NCBI GenBank assembly: GCA_026625625.1
Contig: CP113055.1
Span: 1,056,501-1,120,500 of the forward strand
Length of the DNA stretch: 64,000 bases
From: Blastomonas sp. SL216
GTDB lineage: Bacteria > Pseudomonadota > Alphaproteobacteria > Sphingomonadales > Sphingomonadaceae
Reading direction: 5' to 3'
Below the pieces are notes generated by a model. The model was not told the origin of the DNA. It made no database searches and saw only the letters and a list, made by a program, of their open reading frames with translations. A program made the translations under genes and the position numbers. Of this stretch, positions 36,445 to 46,456 are shown in pieces (positions within the stretch are counted from its first letter, which is position 1; every line of letters begins with the position of its first letter).

Positions 36445-37911
36445 TCAATTCTCAAAATTGTCTGCAATCCACTGATTTAAAAGCCGAACACCATATCCGG
36501 TCGCACCCTTGTCCCAGACCGGACCGGGCTTGTCGGCCCAGACCATGCCCGCGATGTCGAGATGCGCCCATTTCACGCCCGGCTTGATGAAGCGCTGGAG
36601 GAACTGCGCCGCAGTGATCGAACCGCCGCCGCGCGCCCCGACATTCTTCATGTCGGCAATCGGGCTGTCGATCATCTTGTCATAGGCCTTGCTGAGCGGG
36701 AAACGCCACAGCGGGTCACCCGACAGCTTGCCTGCTGCGGTCAGCTTTTCGGCAAGGCCATCGTCATTGCTGAACAGCCCGGCATGCTGGTCGGCCAGCG
36801 AAATGATGATCGCGCCGGTCAGCGTCGCCAGGTCGACGATATATTCGGGCTCGTAATTCTCCTGCGCCCAATGCAGCGCATCGCACAGCACCAGACGGCC
36901 TTCCGCATCGGTATTGATGACCTCGATGGTCTGACCCGACATGCTGGTGACGACATCGCCGGGGCGCTGGGCATTGCCATCGGGCATGTTCTCGACCAGC
37001 CCGCAAATGCCTACGACATGCGTCTTGGCCTTGCGCCCTGCCAGCGCCTTCATCGTGCCCGCAACCGCGCCTGCACCGCCCATGTCCCACTTCATGTCTT
37101 CCATGCCGGCAGCAGGCTTGATCGAAATGCCGCCGGTATCGAAGGTCACGCCCTTGCCGACCAGCACCACCGGCTTGGCCTTGGCATCGCCGGTGCCGTT
37201 CCAGCGCATCGCCAGCATCCGGGGCGGGCGAACCGAGCCCTGCGACACACCGAGCAGCGCGCCCATGCCCAGCTTTTCCATCTCTTCCTGGCCCAGCACG
37301 GTGATCTCGACGCCCAGCGACTCCAGATGCTTGCACCGCTCGACGAAGCTTTCGGGGTAGATGATGTTGGCAGGCTCGGTGACGAGCTCGCGCGTGAGGG
37401 CGACGCCCTCGGCAATCGCGGCCTGATCGGTCCAGATCGCGCCCAGCCCGGCAGGTCCGTTGACCACGCCGATTTCGGTGAGGCTCACCTTCTGCTTGAC
37501 GGGCAGCTTGGTGCGATACTGGTCATGCGACCAGCTGCGCAGCACCGCGCCGAACAGGAACTGCGCCGCGCCTTCGCGATTGTGCCCCAGCGCGCCCAGC
37601 CCCATGTCCACCGCCAGCGACTCCACTCCCGAGCGCTGATATTTCGCCACCAGCTGACCGCCCGCGCGCTCCAGATCGGTGCGCGACTGGCCGCCGGTGC
37701 CAATGAGCGCGATGCGCAGCGTCTTGCCGCCCTGGCTCACGAAAATGTCGAACACCTCGCCTGCGCCGCCTTCGAACCGCGCCGCTTTCGCGCCTTCGAC
37801 CACCACAGCGCCGGACTCGAGCGGCAGGCTGAGGCTGGCCAGCTCGTCCTTGGCGACCGGAAAGGCGATCGTGGCGTAACTATCTGCGGAAGCGTCGAAA
37901 ACAATGTTCAT
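36445..37911 (-). CDS. pepA: Leucyl aminopeptidase
   Basis: 488 residues, an M17 metallo-aminopeptidase acting in the cytoplasm as a hexamer. The two-metal site appears in VLVGKGVTFDTGGISIKP and in the signature NTDAEGRLVLCDAL. The start is ATG 37911; an in-frame TTG lies just before it. It is divergent from lptD across a 278-base gap in which no other gene was found. Confidence 0.96.
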   Translation of the reverse strand: MNIVFDASADSYATIAFPVAKDELASLSLPLESGAVVVEGAKAARFEGGAGEVFDIFVSQGGKTLRIALIGTGGQSRTDLERAGGQLVAKYQRSGVESLAVDMGLGALGHNREGAAQFLFGAVLRSWSHDQYRTKLPVKQKVSLTEIGVVNGPAGLGAIWTDQAAIAEGVALTRELVTEPANIIYPESFVERCKHLESLGVEITVLGQEEMEKLGMGALLGVSQGSVRPPRMLAMRWNGTGDAKAKPVVLVGKGVTFDTGGISIKPAAGMEDMKWDMGGAGAVAGTMKALAGRKAKTHVVGICGLVENMPDGNAQRPGDVVTSMSGQTIEVINTDAEGRLVLCDALHWAQENYEPEYIVDLATLTGAIIISLADQHAGLFSNDDGLAEKLTAAGKLSGDPLWRFPLSKAYDKMIDSPIADMKNVGARGGGSITAAQFLQRFIKPGVKWAHLDIAGMVWADKPGPVWDKGATGYGVRLLNQWIADNFEN

Positions 37912-38189
37912 CAAAGGGTCCCCGAAAGGCGGGCCATTGGGCCGGTTAATCGATTGTGAACCATGTTGGCCCTATGGCTGGTGCGCTCATTGGGGTGACA
38001 AGGTTCCGCCTGCCATATTGGTGGCATGGCCGTGCTTGCAAGCGATAGGACAGGTTCGGTTTGTTTGCCAGCATTTGCCGCAGCCTTGCACGGACCATCG
38101 AAAGCGGTTTGCGCTCGGGCTTTTGCAGTGCAATAGGCGCGATTCTGGCGCGTGGACGGCCCGTGATTCTGGGCCATGACAACCACCGC

Positions 38190-40514
38190 ATGAATCGACG
38201 GATGGCTGGTTTGCGCATTTCACGGACAGGTCTGATGCTGGGCTCGGCGCTGCTGGCTGCGCAAGCCGCGCCCGCGCTCGCCGCCGATCAGGCCGTCTGC
38301 ACCCGCACAAGCTATCTGTTGGGTGAAAACCTCACCTTCTCCCGCAAGGACATCGTGCAATATGCCGATGACCAGGCCCCCGCCGCCCCCGGTGCTGCGG
38401 GCGAGGAGCCGCAGGTCATCGAATTCACCGCCGACCGGCTGGATTATGACAGCAATGCCGATGTCGTCACCGCGACCGGCAATGTTCTGCTCGTTCGCGC
38501 CGATCAGTCGCTGGTCGCCGATACCGTCACCTGGGACCGCAAATCGGGCGAAGTGCGCGCCGCAGGTGGCGTGCAGATCACCGACCCGGACGGCAACAAG
38601 CTGTACGGCGATTCGATCGAGCTGACCGAGTCGATCCGCGATGGCGTGATCGAGAACATCCTGGTGGTGCTGGAGGCCGGCGGCCGCATGGTCGCGACGC
38701 GCGGCACGCGCGACGATGGCGTCATCACGCTGGAAAACGCGGCCTATTCGGCCTGTCTGGTGGAAACGCCCACCGGCAAGCCCAAGCGCCCCAGCTGGCA
38801 GCTGCGCGCGATCAAGGTGGTCTACAACCCTGCCGACAAGCGCGTGCGCTATGACGGCGCACGGCTCGAGCTGTTCGGCCTGCCGGTCATCCCGATGCCG
38901 GGGCTCAGCCATCCGGTCGGTGAAGGCAGCGGCTCGGGCCTGCTTGTGCCCGATATCCGCTTCAGCCAGGCCAATGGCGTCCAGCTCAGCCTGCCTTATT
39001 ATGTCAGCCTCGCGCCCAATCGCGATCTGACGGTTACCGGATCGGTCTTTACCGAGGCACTGCCGATGGTGAATGCCACCTATCGCGCGCTCACCGATCG
39101 CGGAGCCTATCAGATTACCGGCTATGCCACGGCGGGGTCGCGCATTCCCGTCGGTGCGGGCAATGTCGCGCCCGATAGCCAGAATGACTTTCGCGGCTAT
39201 TTCGATGCCACGGGGCGTTTCCAGCTGAACGATGCGTGGAGCATTGGCGGCTCGATCCGGGTCGTGACCGACCGCACGTTCCTGCGCCGTTACGATGTCA
39301 GCCGCGACGACCGGCTGCGCTCGACCATCGAGGCCGAGCGGATCGGCCCCAACAGCTATTTCTCGCTGGCGGGCTGGGCGACGCAGACGCTGCGGGTCAA
39401 CGATCCGCAGGGCCAGGTGCCCATCGCGCTGCCGGTGGTCGATTGGCGCTATCGCATGCCGGACCAGGTTGCGGGCGGAAAGGTCGAGTTCCAGGTCAAC
39501 ACGCTGGCCATCGGCCGCACCTCTGGCCAGGACACACAGCGCGCCTTTGCGCAGGCGCGCTGGGACCTGCGCCGCCTGACCAGCATGGGCCAGGAGGTCA
39601 CGCTGACCGCGCTGGCCCGCGGCGATGTCTATAACAGCAGCGAAAATGCGCTGACCAACACGCTGATCTATCGTGGCAAGTCCGGGCTGCAGGCGCGTGG
39701 CAGCGGATCTGTCGCTGCCGATATCCGCTGGCCTTTCGTCGGCGAGGCCTTTGGCGGCACGCAGGTGATCAGCCCGCGCGTCCAGGTCGTGGCGACGCCG
39801 ACCACGGGCAATCTTGAGGTTCCCAACGAGGATTCGCGTGCGATCGAGCTTGAGGACAGCAACCTGTTCGCGCTCAACCGCCTGCCCGGCTATGACCGGA
39901 TGGAAGAGGGCGTGCGCGTCGTCTATGGCATCGAATGGTCGCTTCAGCGTCCGGGCATGCAGTTGAATGCGGTGGTCGGGCAGAGCTATCGCTTCGACGA
40001 CGAGCGCGATTTTCTTCCCGAAGGCACCGGCCTTGGCAACCGCACCTCGGACGTGGTCGGCCGGGTTGACCTCAAGCTGCGCAATTTCATCCGCTACACC
40101 CACCGTTTCCGGCTCGACAAGGACAATCTGGCCGTGCGCCGCAACGAGGTCGATGTCACGATTGGCGGGCGGCAGACCTATGCGCAGATCGGCTATCTGC
40201 GGCTCAACCGCGATATCGGCCCGGAGATCGAGGATCTGCAGGATCGCGAGGAATTGCGCGTGGCAGGCCGGGTGCGCGTGGCGCGCTATTGGTCGGTCTT
40301 CGGCGCGGCTGTGGTCGATCTCAGCAACCAGGAAGAGGACCCCCAGCTGCAGTCAGACGGCTTCCAGCCCATCCGCACACGGCTGGGCGTCGCCTATGAG
40401 GATGATTGCCTGGAACTCGGCATTACCTGGCGCCGCGATTACATTCCGGTGGGTGATGCGCAGCGCGGCGACACCTTTCTGCTGCGCGTGGCCTTGCGCA
40501 ACCTTGGCTTTTGA
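38190..40514 (+). CDS. lptD: LPS-assembly protein LptD
   Basis: 774 residues. The outer-membrane barrel that inserts lipopolysaccharide into the outer leaflet. It has a signal peptide (LMLGSALLAAQAAPALA), an N-terminal OstA/LptA-like jellyroll (IEFTADRLDYDSNADVVTATG) and a long C-terminal beta-barrel of alternating strands. Few Cys are present, unlike the four-Cys enterobacterial form. The start is ATG 38190. It heads lptD-surA-pdxA-rsmA, an arrangement known from other Proteobacteria. Confidence 0.94.
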   Translation: MNRRMAGLRISRTGLMLGSALLAAQAAPALAADQAVCTRTSYLLGENLTFSRKDIVQYADDQAPAAPGAAGEEPQVIEFTADRLDYDSNADVVTATGNVLLVRADQSLVADTVTWDRKSGEVRAAGGVQITDPDGNKLYGDSIELTESIRDGVIENILVVLEAGGRMVATRGTRDDGVITLENAAYSACLVETPTGKPKRPSWQLRAIKVVYNPADKRVRYDGARLELFGLPVIPMPGLSHPVGEGSGSGLLVPDIRFSQANGVQLSLPYYVSLAPNRDLTVTGSVFTEALPMVNATYRALTDRGAYQITGYATAGSRIPVGAGNVAPDSQNDFRGYFDATGRFQLNDAWSIGGSIRVVTDRTFLRRYDVSRDDRLRSTIEAERIGPNSYFSLAGWATQTLRVNDPQGQVPIALPVVDWRYRMPDQVAGGKVEFQVNTLAIGRTSGQDTQRAFAQARWDLRRLTSMGQEVTLTALARGDVYNSSENALTNTLIYRGKSGLQARGSGSVAADIRWPFVGEAFGGTQVISPRVQVVATPTTGNLEVPNEDSRAIELEDSNLFALNRLPGYDRMEEGVRVVYGIEWSLQRPGMQLNAVVGQSYRFDDERDFLPEGTGLGNRTSDVVGRVDLKLRNFIRYTHRFRLDKDNLAVRRNEVDVTIGGRQTYAQIGYLRLNRDIGPEIEDLQDREELRVAGRVRVARYWSVFGAAVVDLSNQEEDPQLQSDGFQPIRTRLGVAYEDDCLELGITWRRDYIPVGDAQRGDTFLLRVALRNLGF

Positions 40515-40598
40515 GCGCAAAGACGATATTCACCGCCCCGCTCAGCCACGGTTAAGCCGATATTGGGCAGGGGGTCGCTTTTCCCCAATCAGGAAGAT

Positions 40599-41978
40599 AT
40601 GAGCTTGCAAGCATTGAACACTCTCGCGATCCGCACCCGCAAGCTGGCCCGGACCACGCTGGCCGTTACGCTGATGGCCGGCCTTGCCCTCCCCACGATG
40701 GCTCAGACGGTGAAGGACGATGAGGCCATGCCGGATACGGCGCTCAACGTGCCCGAGGGCCTGACCATCTTCGGCAAGCAGGATCCCAATGTCCGCCGCG
40801 CCACGGCGATCGTGAACAGCGAGATCATCACCGGCACCGATATCGACGAGCGCGTTGCGCTGATCCTCGCGGCCAATGATGCGCCGGTTTCCGAAGAGGA
40901 ACGCCAGCGCCTGCGGCTGCAGGTGCTCCGCAATCTGATCGACGAAACGCTGCAGATCCAGGAAGCTTCCGCCAACGACATCACCATCGACGAAAGCCAG
41001 GTCGAGCGCACCTATGCGCAGGTCGCCCAGCAGAATTTCCGGCGCGATACGTCCGCGCTCGACAAGTATCTCGCCAGCATCGGCTCGTCGCCGCGCTCGC
41101 TCAAGCGCCAGATTCGCGGCGAACTTGCCTGGCAGCGCCTGCTGGGCCGCAATGTGACCCCCTTTATCAACGTCTCCGAAGAGGAGGTGAAAGAGGTCAT
41201 CGAGCGGTTGAAGGCGTCGAAGGGCACCGAAGAGTTCCGAATCGGCGAAATCTATCTCTCCGCCAATTCGCAGAACCGCGCCGAAGTGGCCAAGAATGCC
41301 GCGCAGATCATCCAGCAGCTGCAGCAGGGCGGGTCGTTCGTCGCCTATGCCCGGCAGTTCTCCGAAGCGTCGACAGCGGCGGTCGGCGGCGATCTGGGCT
41401 GGATCCAGCTCGGCCAGCTTCCGTCCGCTCTGGGCGTGGTCGCTCGCGACATGCAGGTGGGCCAGCTTGCCGGGCCCATCGAAATTCCGGGCGGCTTCTC
41501 GCTGATCTATCTGATCGACAAGCGCAAGATCCTGACCGCCAACCCGCGCGATGCCCTGCTCGGGCTCAAGCAGCTGTCGATCGCCTTCCCGCCCGGCCTC
41601 AGCGAAGCCGAAGCGACGCGGCGCGCATCCGAATTTGCTACCGCCACCCGCCAGATCAAGGGCTGCGGCGCCGCCGACGAGGTTGCCAAGCGGCTTGGCG
41701 CGACCGTCACCAACAACGATCAGGTTCCGGTGCGCGAGCTCCCGGCCCCGCTGCAGGACACGCTGATCGCGCTGTCGGTCGGTGAAGCGACCCAGCCTTT
41801 CGGTTCGGTCAAGGATGGCGTGCGTGTGCTCGTCCTCTGCGGCCGCGACGATCCGGCAGCCGATGGCGGCCCCAGCCCCGAACAGCTGATGGCGAACATG
41901 GAAGAGGAAAAGGTCAACCGCCGCGCACAGATCTATCTGCGCGACCTTCGCCGCGACGCCGTGATCGAGTATAACTGA
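40599..41978 (+). CDS. surA: SurA-type periplasmic peptidylprolyl isomerase
   Basis: 459 residues. A long signal peptide (TTLAVTLMAGLALPTMA) precedes the SurA N-terminal chaperone region (TAIVNSEIITGTDIDERVAL) and a parvulin domain (SEASTAAVGGDLGWIQLGQL). It escorts outer-membrane proteins such as LptD. A good AGGAAG ribosome binding site precedes ATG 40599. A second full parvulin domain was not evident; the C-terminal part (about residues 300-455) is more diverged. Confidence 0.9.
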   Translation: MSLQALNTLAIRTRKLARTTLAVTLMAGLALPTMAQTVKDDEAMPDTALNVPEGLTIFGKQDPNVRRATAIVNSEIITGTDIDERVALILAANDAPVSEEERQRLRLQVLRNLIDETLQIQEASANDITIDESQVERTYAQVAQQNFRRDTSALDKYLASIGSSPRSLKRQIRGELAWQRLLGRNVTPFINVSEEEVKEVIERLKASKGTEEFRIGEIYLSANSQNRAEVAKNAAQIIQQLQQGGSFVAYARQFSEASTAAVGGDLGWIQLGQLPSALGVVARDMQVGQLAGPIEIPGGFSLIYLIDKRKILTANPRDALLGLKQLSIAFPPGLSEAEATRRASEFATATRQIKGCGAADEVAKRLGATVTNNDQVPVRELPAPLQDTLIALSVGEATQPFGSVKDGVRVLVLCGRDDPAADGGPSPEQLMANMEEEKVNRRAQIYLRDLRRDAVIEYN

Positions 41979-42000
41979 TGCAGACGGGCCGGTTCCTGGC

Positions 42001-42996
42001 GTGACACAGTTGCTGGCCATATCGGCTGGTGATCCCGCCGGTATCGGACCGGAAATCATCGGCAAGAGCTGGGACGCGCGCGAGGCCGAAAGCCTTACGC
42101 CATTCTTTGCGGTGGGCGATCCGCGCGCCTTTGCAGCGGTGTGGACCGGGCCGGTGAAGGTCATCGGCGATCCCGAAGAAGCGCGCGATGCCTTTGCCAC
42201 CGCGTTGCCGGTGCTGCCGGTCATCGACAGCGGTATCGTGGTCCCAGGCGAACCCGACCTTGATGGCGCGCGCTGTGCGTTGCAGGCGCTCGAAATGGGC
42301 GTAGGGCTCGCACGCGCCGGCACGACCTGCGGCATCGTCACGGGTCCGATCTCGAAAATCCAGCTGCAGAAGGTCGGTTTCAACTTCCCCGGACAGACCG
42401 AATTCATCGCCGAAGCCTGCGGCGTCTCGCGCCAGAATGTCGCGATGCTGCTCGCCGGGCCCGAATTGCGCGTGATCCCGATCACGGTGCATATCGGCAT
42501 CGCCGAGGTTCCTGCAGCGCTTTCGATCGACCTGATTGTCAACCGCGCGCGCGCCGCTGCCAAGGGCATGGCGCGCAATTTCGGCATCGAGCGCCCGCGC
42601 CTCGCGATTGCCGGGCTCAATCCGCATGCGGGCGAACAGGGCAGCATGGGCCGGGAAGAGATGGAGATCATCCAGCCTGCGATCGATATCCTGCGCGAAG
42701 AGGGCTTTCTGGTCTCAGGCCCCCTGCCTGCCGACACGATGTTCCACGCAGCGGCGCGGGCGCGCTATGACGTGGCATTGTGCCAGTATCACGATCAGGC
42801 GCTCATCCCGGTCAAGGCGCTGCACTTCGACGATGCGGTCAACATGACGCTGGGCCTTCCGATCGTGCGCACCTCGCCCGATCATGGCACCGCCTTCGAC
42901 ATTGCCGGCAAGGGGATTGCCAGCCCGCGATCGATGATCGCCGCGATCCGCATGGCGGGTTCGGCCTGGACGCATCGCCAGACCTACGACGGCTGA
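42001..42996 (+). CDS. pdxA: 4-hydroxythreonine-4-phosphate dehydrogenase
   Basis: 331 residues, start GTG. An NAD-dependent enzyme of pyridoxal phosphate synthesis. It shows [12 protein letters not shown] at the N-terminus, [11 protein letters not shown], metal-binding His residues in [11 protein letters not shown] and [12 protein letters not shown], and the end block [18 protein letters not shown]. Its stop overlaps the start of rsmA (TGATG). Confidence 0.96.
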   Translation: MTQLLAISAGDPAGIGPEIIGKSWDAREAESLTPFFAVGDPRAFAAVWTGPVKVIGDPEEARDAFATALPVLPVIDSGIVVPGEPDLDGARCALQALEMGVGLARAGTTCGIVTGPISKIQLQKVGFNFPGQTEFIAEACGVSRQNVAMLLAGPELRVIPITVHIGIAEVPAALSIDLIVNRARAAAKGMARNFGIERPRLAIAGLNPHAGEQGSMGREEMEIIQPAIDILREEGFLVSGPLPADTMFHAAARARYDVALCQYHDQALIPVKALHFDDAVNMTLGLPIVRTSPDHGTAFDIAGKGIASPRSMIAAIRMAGSAWTHRQTYDG

Positions 42997-43832
42997 TGCG
43001 CGCGCCCGTCACCGCCCTGCCCCCGCTCCGCGATGTCATCGCGCGCCACGGTCTTGCCGCCAGCAAGGCGCTCGGCCAGAATTTCCTGCTCGACGAGCAG
43101 CTGCTCGACCGGATCGCGGCGGTGCCCGGAGAGCTGGACGGGCAGGATGTGCTCGAGATCGGCCCTGGCCCCGGCGGGCTGACGCGAGCGCTGCTCCGCG
43201 CCGGGGCGAACGTCACAGCGATCGAACGCGACCGGCGCTGCCTGCCTGCACTCGCTGAGCTGGCCGAAGCCTTTCCCGGTCAGCTCAAGCTGATCGAGGG
43301 CGATGCGCTGGAGCTTCCGCTGGCCAACGTGATGCCTGGCCCGTGCCATATCGCGTCCAATCTGCCCTATAATGTCGGTACCGCACTGCTGATCGGCTGG
43401 CTGAGCGGTCAGGCCTGGCCGCCGCAATGGCTGTCATTGACGCTGATGTTCCAGCGCGAGGTGGCGGAGCGGATCGTGGCTGCTCCCGATGGCGATGCCT
43501 ATGGGCGCCTCGCGATCCTCAGCCAGTGGCGGGCCCACGCGCGGCTGGCGATGAAGGTCCACCGCAGCGCCTTCACGCCGCCGCCTAAAGTGATGTCCGC
43601 CATCGTCCATGTGACCCCGGCGAATATGCCCGAGGGGATCAAGGCTGCACGGCTCGAGGCGATCACCGCCGCCGCGTTCGGCCAGCGCCGCAAGATGCTG
43701 CGGCAGAGCCTCAAGAGCCTGCCCGGCGCGCTGGCCGCACTCGAAGCGGTGGGCATTGATCCCGCGCGCAGGGCAGAGACGCTGAGCGTCGAAGAGTTTC
43801 TCGCAATAGCCCGCGCGATGGAGCAAGCCTGA
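42996..43832 (+). CDS. rsmA: 16S rRNA (adenine(1518)-N6/adenine(1519)-N6) dimethyltransferase
   Basis: 278 residues, KsgA family. It dimethylates two adjacent adenines near the 16S rRNA 3' end during small-subunit assembly. Markers are [17 protein letters not shown], the SAM loop [15 protein letters not shown] and the catalytic [12 protein letters not shown]. The start ATG 42996 overlaps the pdxA stop by one base; a longer frame runs back into pdxA and is not used. Confidence 0.96.
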   Translation: MRAPVTALPPLRDVIARHGLAASKALGQNFLLDEQLLDRIAAVPGELDGQDVLEIGPGPGGLTRALLRAGANVTAIERDRRCLPALAELAEAFPGQLKLIEGDALELPLANVMPGPCHIASNLPYNVGTALLIGWLSGQAWPPQWLSLTLMFQREVAERIVAAPDGDAYGRLAILSQWRAHARLAMKVHRSAFTPPPKVMSAIVHVTPANMPEGIKAARLEAITAAAFGQRRKMLRQSLKSLPGALAALEAVGIDPARRAETLSVEEFLAIARAMEQA

Positions 43833-43957
43833 CCGGTTGCGCAATCATACCGCTTCCCCCTTTCCTTTCGCCAAGAGTAGCGTAGCATCGCTCCCCGAAC
43901 CGCATGACAGCCCGGCACCAGACCCGGCGCAGCGGCAAGGATGAGGAGCCTGAACCC

Positions 43958-45700
43958 ATGTACGATCTGATCATTCGCGGCGGCACCATCTATGATGGCC
44001 TGGGCGGCGCGCCTTATATCGGCGATATCGCCATCAGCGGCGATACCATCGCTGTCGTGGGCAAGGTGAACGGGCCTGGCCGCGAGGAAATCGATGCAGA
44101 TGGCCTGATCGTCACCCCCGGATTTGTCGATGTGCACACGCATTATGACGGCCAGGCAACCTGGGATGACGTCATGGCGCCATCGTCCTGGCATGGCGTG
44201 ACCACGGTCGTCATGGGCAATTGCGGCGTCGGTTTCGCGCCTGCCAAGCCCGACAAGCATGAGTGGCTGATCGGCCTGATGGAGGGGGTCGAGGACATTC
44301 CCGGCACCGCCTTGGCCGAAGGGATGAGCTGGGACTGGGAGAGCTTCCCCGAATATCTCGATTCGCTCGAGCGGCTGCCGCGCACCATCGATATCGGAAC
44401 GCATGTCCCGCACGGCGCAGTGCGCGCCTATGTGATGGGCGAACGCGGTGCAGCCAATGAAGAGCCGACCGATGCCGACATCACCGCCATGTCGCGGATC
44501 GTCGAGGACGGCTTGCGCGCGGGAGCACTGGGCTTCTCGTCCTCGCGCACGGTGCTGCACAAGTCTGTCGACGGCGAGCTGGTCCCCGGCACCACGGCAA
44601 CTGCGCGCGAGCTGATCGGCATCGGCCGCGCGATGGGCAATGTCGGCTATGGCGTTTTCGAAATGGCATCCGATCTCGTTCCCGAATGGAAGGAGTTCGA
44701 CTGGATGACCGCGCTGTCGAAGGAAACCGGGCTGCCGGTCACCTTCGCCATGCTGCAATCGCCGATGAAGCAGATGCACTGGACCGAGCAGATGGCGGCC
44801 TGCGAAGAGGCCAACCGAACCGGCGGTCATGTCGTCGCGCAGATCTCACTGAGGGGCACCGGCGTCGTGATGGCCTGGCGCGGCACGGTCCATCCGTTCG
44901 TCCAGCGGCCAAGCTGGCAGGCGATCGCTGGCCTTTCCTGGGAAGAGCAGCTTGCCCATCTGAAGGACCCGGCATTCAAGGCGAAGCTTCTAGCGGAAGA
45001 CAACCTCCCGCCGCCCTCGATGGATACCGCCGCCCTGTTCATGCTGGTCACCAGCGGATGGGCGCTGCAGTTCGAGCTGGGCGAGAATTTCAGCTATGAG
45101 CCGACGCGCGAGGAAAGCATTGCGCTGGTCGCCGATGCGGCGGGCCGTGATCCTGCCGAATATGCCTATGATGTGCTGATGGCCGATGATGGCAATGGCT
45201 TCATTTATCTGCCCATCCTCAACTATCAGGATGGCAATCTGGAATTCATCAAGGGACTGCTGCAGCGCGACGATACGGTGGTTTCGCTGTCCGATGGCGG
45301 CGCGCATTGCGGCACCATCTGCGATGCTGCTGCGCCGACGTTCCTGCTCAGCTACTGGGCGCGCGACCGCAAGGCCGGCACGATCCCGGTCGAGCTGGCG
45401 GTCAAGCGCCAGTGCCATGATACCGCGCGCCTCTATGGCCTGAACGATCGCGGCGTCCTCAAGCCCGGTTATCTCGCCGATCTCAACATCATCGATTTCG
45501 CTCGGCTGCGCCTGTCGCGTCCCTGGCTGGCCTTCGATCTGCCAGCAGGGGGCAAGCGCCTGCTGCAAAAGGCCGAGGGCTATGTCGCCACGATCAAGTC
45601 CGGCGAAATCACCTTCCGCGACGGAGAGGTCACGGCAGCCCGACCAGGCTCGCTGATCCGTGGTCCGCAAAATGTGGAGCAGCGCGTCGCCGCCGAATGA
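43958..45700 (+). CDS. N-acyl-D-amino-acid deacylase-type amidohydrolase
   Basis: 580 residues of the amidohydrolase superfamily. Metal-binding [13 protein letters not shown] lies near residue 65, with the later Asp in LSDGGAHCG. The N-terminal [17 protein letters not shown] is a typical composite beta-sandwich start. Members cleave N-acyl-D-amino acids or cyclic amides; the substrate is not known here. A GAGGAG ribosome binding site precedes ATG 43958. It is separated from rsmA by 125 bases, so it may have its own promoter. Confidence 0.85.
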   Translation: MYDLIIRGGTIYDGLGGAPYIGDIAISGDTIAVVGKVNGPGREEIDADGLIVTPGFVDVHTHYDGQATWDDVMAPSSWHGVTTVVMGNCGVGFAPAKPDKHEWLIGLMEGVEDIPGTALAEGMSWDWESFPEYLDSLERLPRTIDIGTHVPHGAVRAYVMGERGAANEEPTDADITAMSRIVEDGLRAGALGFSSSRTVLHKSVDGELVPGTTATARELIGIGRAMGNVGYGVFEMASDLVPEWKEFDWMTALSKETGLPVTFAMLQSPMKQMHWTEQMAACEEANRTGGHVVAQISLRGTGVVMAWRGTVHPFVQRPSWQAIAGLSWEEQLAHLKDPAFKAKLLAEDNLPPPSMDTAALFMLVTSGWALQFELGENFSYEPTREESIALVADAAGRDPAEYAYDVLMADDGNGFIYLPILNYQDGNLEFIKGLLQRDDTVVSLSDGGAHCGTICDAAAPTFLLSYWARDRKAGTIPVELAVKRQCHDTARLYGLNDRGVLKPGYLADLNIIDFARLRLSRPWLAFDLPAGGKRLLQKAEGYVATIKSGEITFRDGEVTAARPGSLIRGPQNVEQRVAAE

Positions 45701-45721
45701 CGCATCGTTGACCATGCGGCC

Positions 45722-45752
45722 AGCGGCGGGGTGGGATGGCTGCCCCGCCGCT
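45722..45752. terminator. Hairpin between convergent genes
   Basis: AGCGGCGGGG (45722-45731) pairs perfectly with CCCCGCCGCT (45743-45752) across an 11-base loop, 22 bases after the amidohydrolase stop. There is no long T-run, but the position between convergent genes suits a bidirectional terminator. A weaker GGAAAG/CTTTCC hairpin follows at 45770-45787. Confidence 0.5.
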
Positions 45753-45799
45753 TGCATATCGTCTCTTTCGGAAAGGCCCGACTTTCCCAGAAGGCGCGT

Positions 45800-46453
45800 T
45801 CAGCCCTCGGGCTCGCTCCGCAGGATTGCGCCGGTCGGCTCCAGCCCGGCATCGCGCACGATCTGGACAGCTTCGGCAAGGCTGCGCACCCCCAGCTTGT
45901 GCATCAACTGCGCGCGATAGGCTTCCACCGTCCGGGTAGAGAGGCCAAGGCGATAGGCGATGATCTTGTTGGCCAGGCCGAGTGCCATGCCGCACAGGAC
46001 ATCGCGTTCGCGCTCGGACAGTCTTCCGATCTGCTCTTCCGCCTGGCGACGCCGCGCGTCTTCCTGCACCTCCTGCAACTGGCGATTGACCGCGCTGCCG
46101 ATGGCTCGGACCAGATCATCGATGTGGAAGGGCTTTTCCAGAAAGTCGATCGCCCCGGCATGCATCGCGCGCACCGCGGTTGAGACCGATCCTGCGCCTG
46201 TCAGCATCACGATCTTGTGATGGCTGGCACTGTCGACCAGCGCCTGCTGAACCTCGATGCCCCCCATGCCGGGCATGTTGAGATCGAGCACGACACAGCC
46301 CGGATCAAGCTCTGCCTCGCAGGCGAGAAAGGCCTCGCCACCGTCGAAGGTGCCGGCGACAAACCCACGCAGTTCGAGTGCCTCGGCAAGCTCGGAACGC
46401 ACTTCGGCATCGTCATCGACGATATAGACATGACGTTTGTCGCGCATATCCAT
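45800..46453 (-). CDS. FixJ/NarL-type response regulator
   Basis: 217 residues. The receiver domain has the phosphorylatable Asp57 (VVLDLNMPG), Thr85 and Lys107 (FLEKPFH). A LuxR-type helix-turn-helix (LSERERDVLCGMALGLANKI ... TVEAYRAQLMHKL) occupies residues about 143-205, so it is a transcription factor. It lies 3 bases after the histidine kinase stop and is its probable partner. The receiver resembles FixJ and TodT-like regulators; target genes are unknown. Confidence 0.9.
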   Translation of the reverse strand: MDMRDKRHVYIVDDDAEVRSELAEALELRGFVAGTFDGGEAFLACEAELDPGCVVLDLNMPGMGGIEVQQALVDSASHHKIVMLTGAGSVSTAVRAMHAGAIDFLEKPFHIDDLVRAIGSAVNRQLQEVQEDARRRQAEEQIGRLSERERDVLCGMALGLANKIIAYRLGLSTRTVEAYRAQLMHKLGVRSLAEAVQIVRDAGLEPTGAILRSEPEG

Positions 46454-46456
46454 CGC

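Noticed and set aside
38220-40103. Minus-strand open frame of 627 codons opposite lptD
   Set aside because: Shadow of lptD; no recognisable domain or start signal.
40542-42737. Minus-strand open frame of 731 codons opposite surA and pdxA
   Set aside because: It spans two clear genes on the other strand, with low-complexity Ser/Arg sequence at one end.
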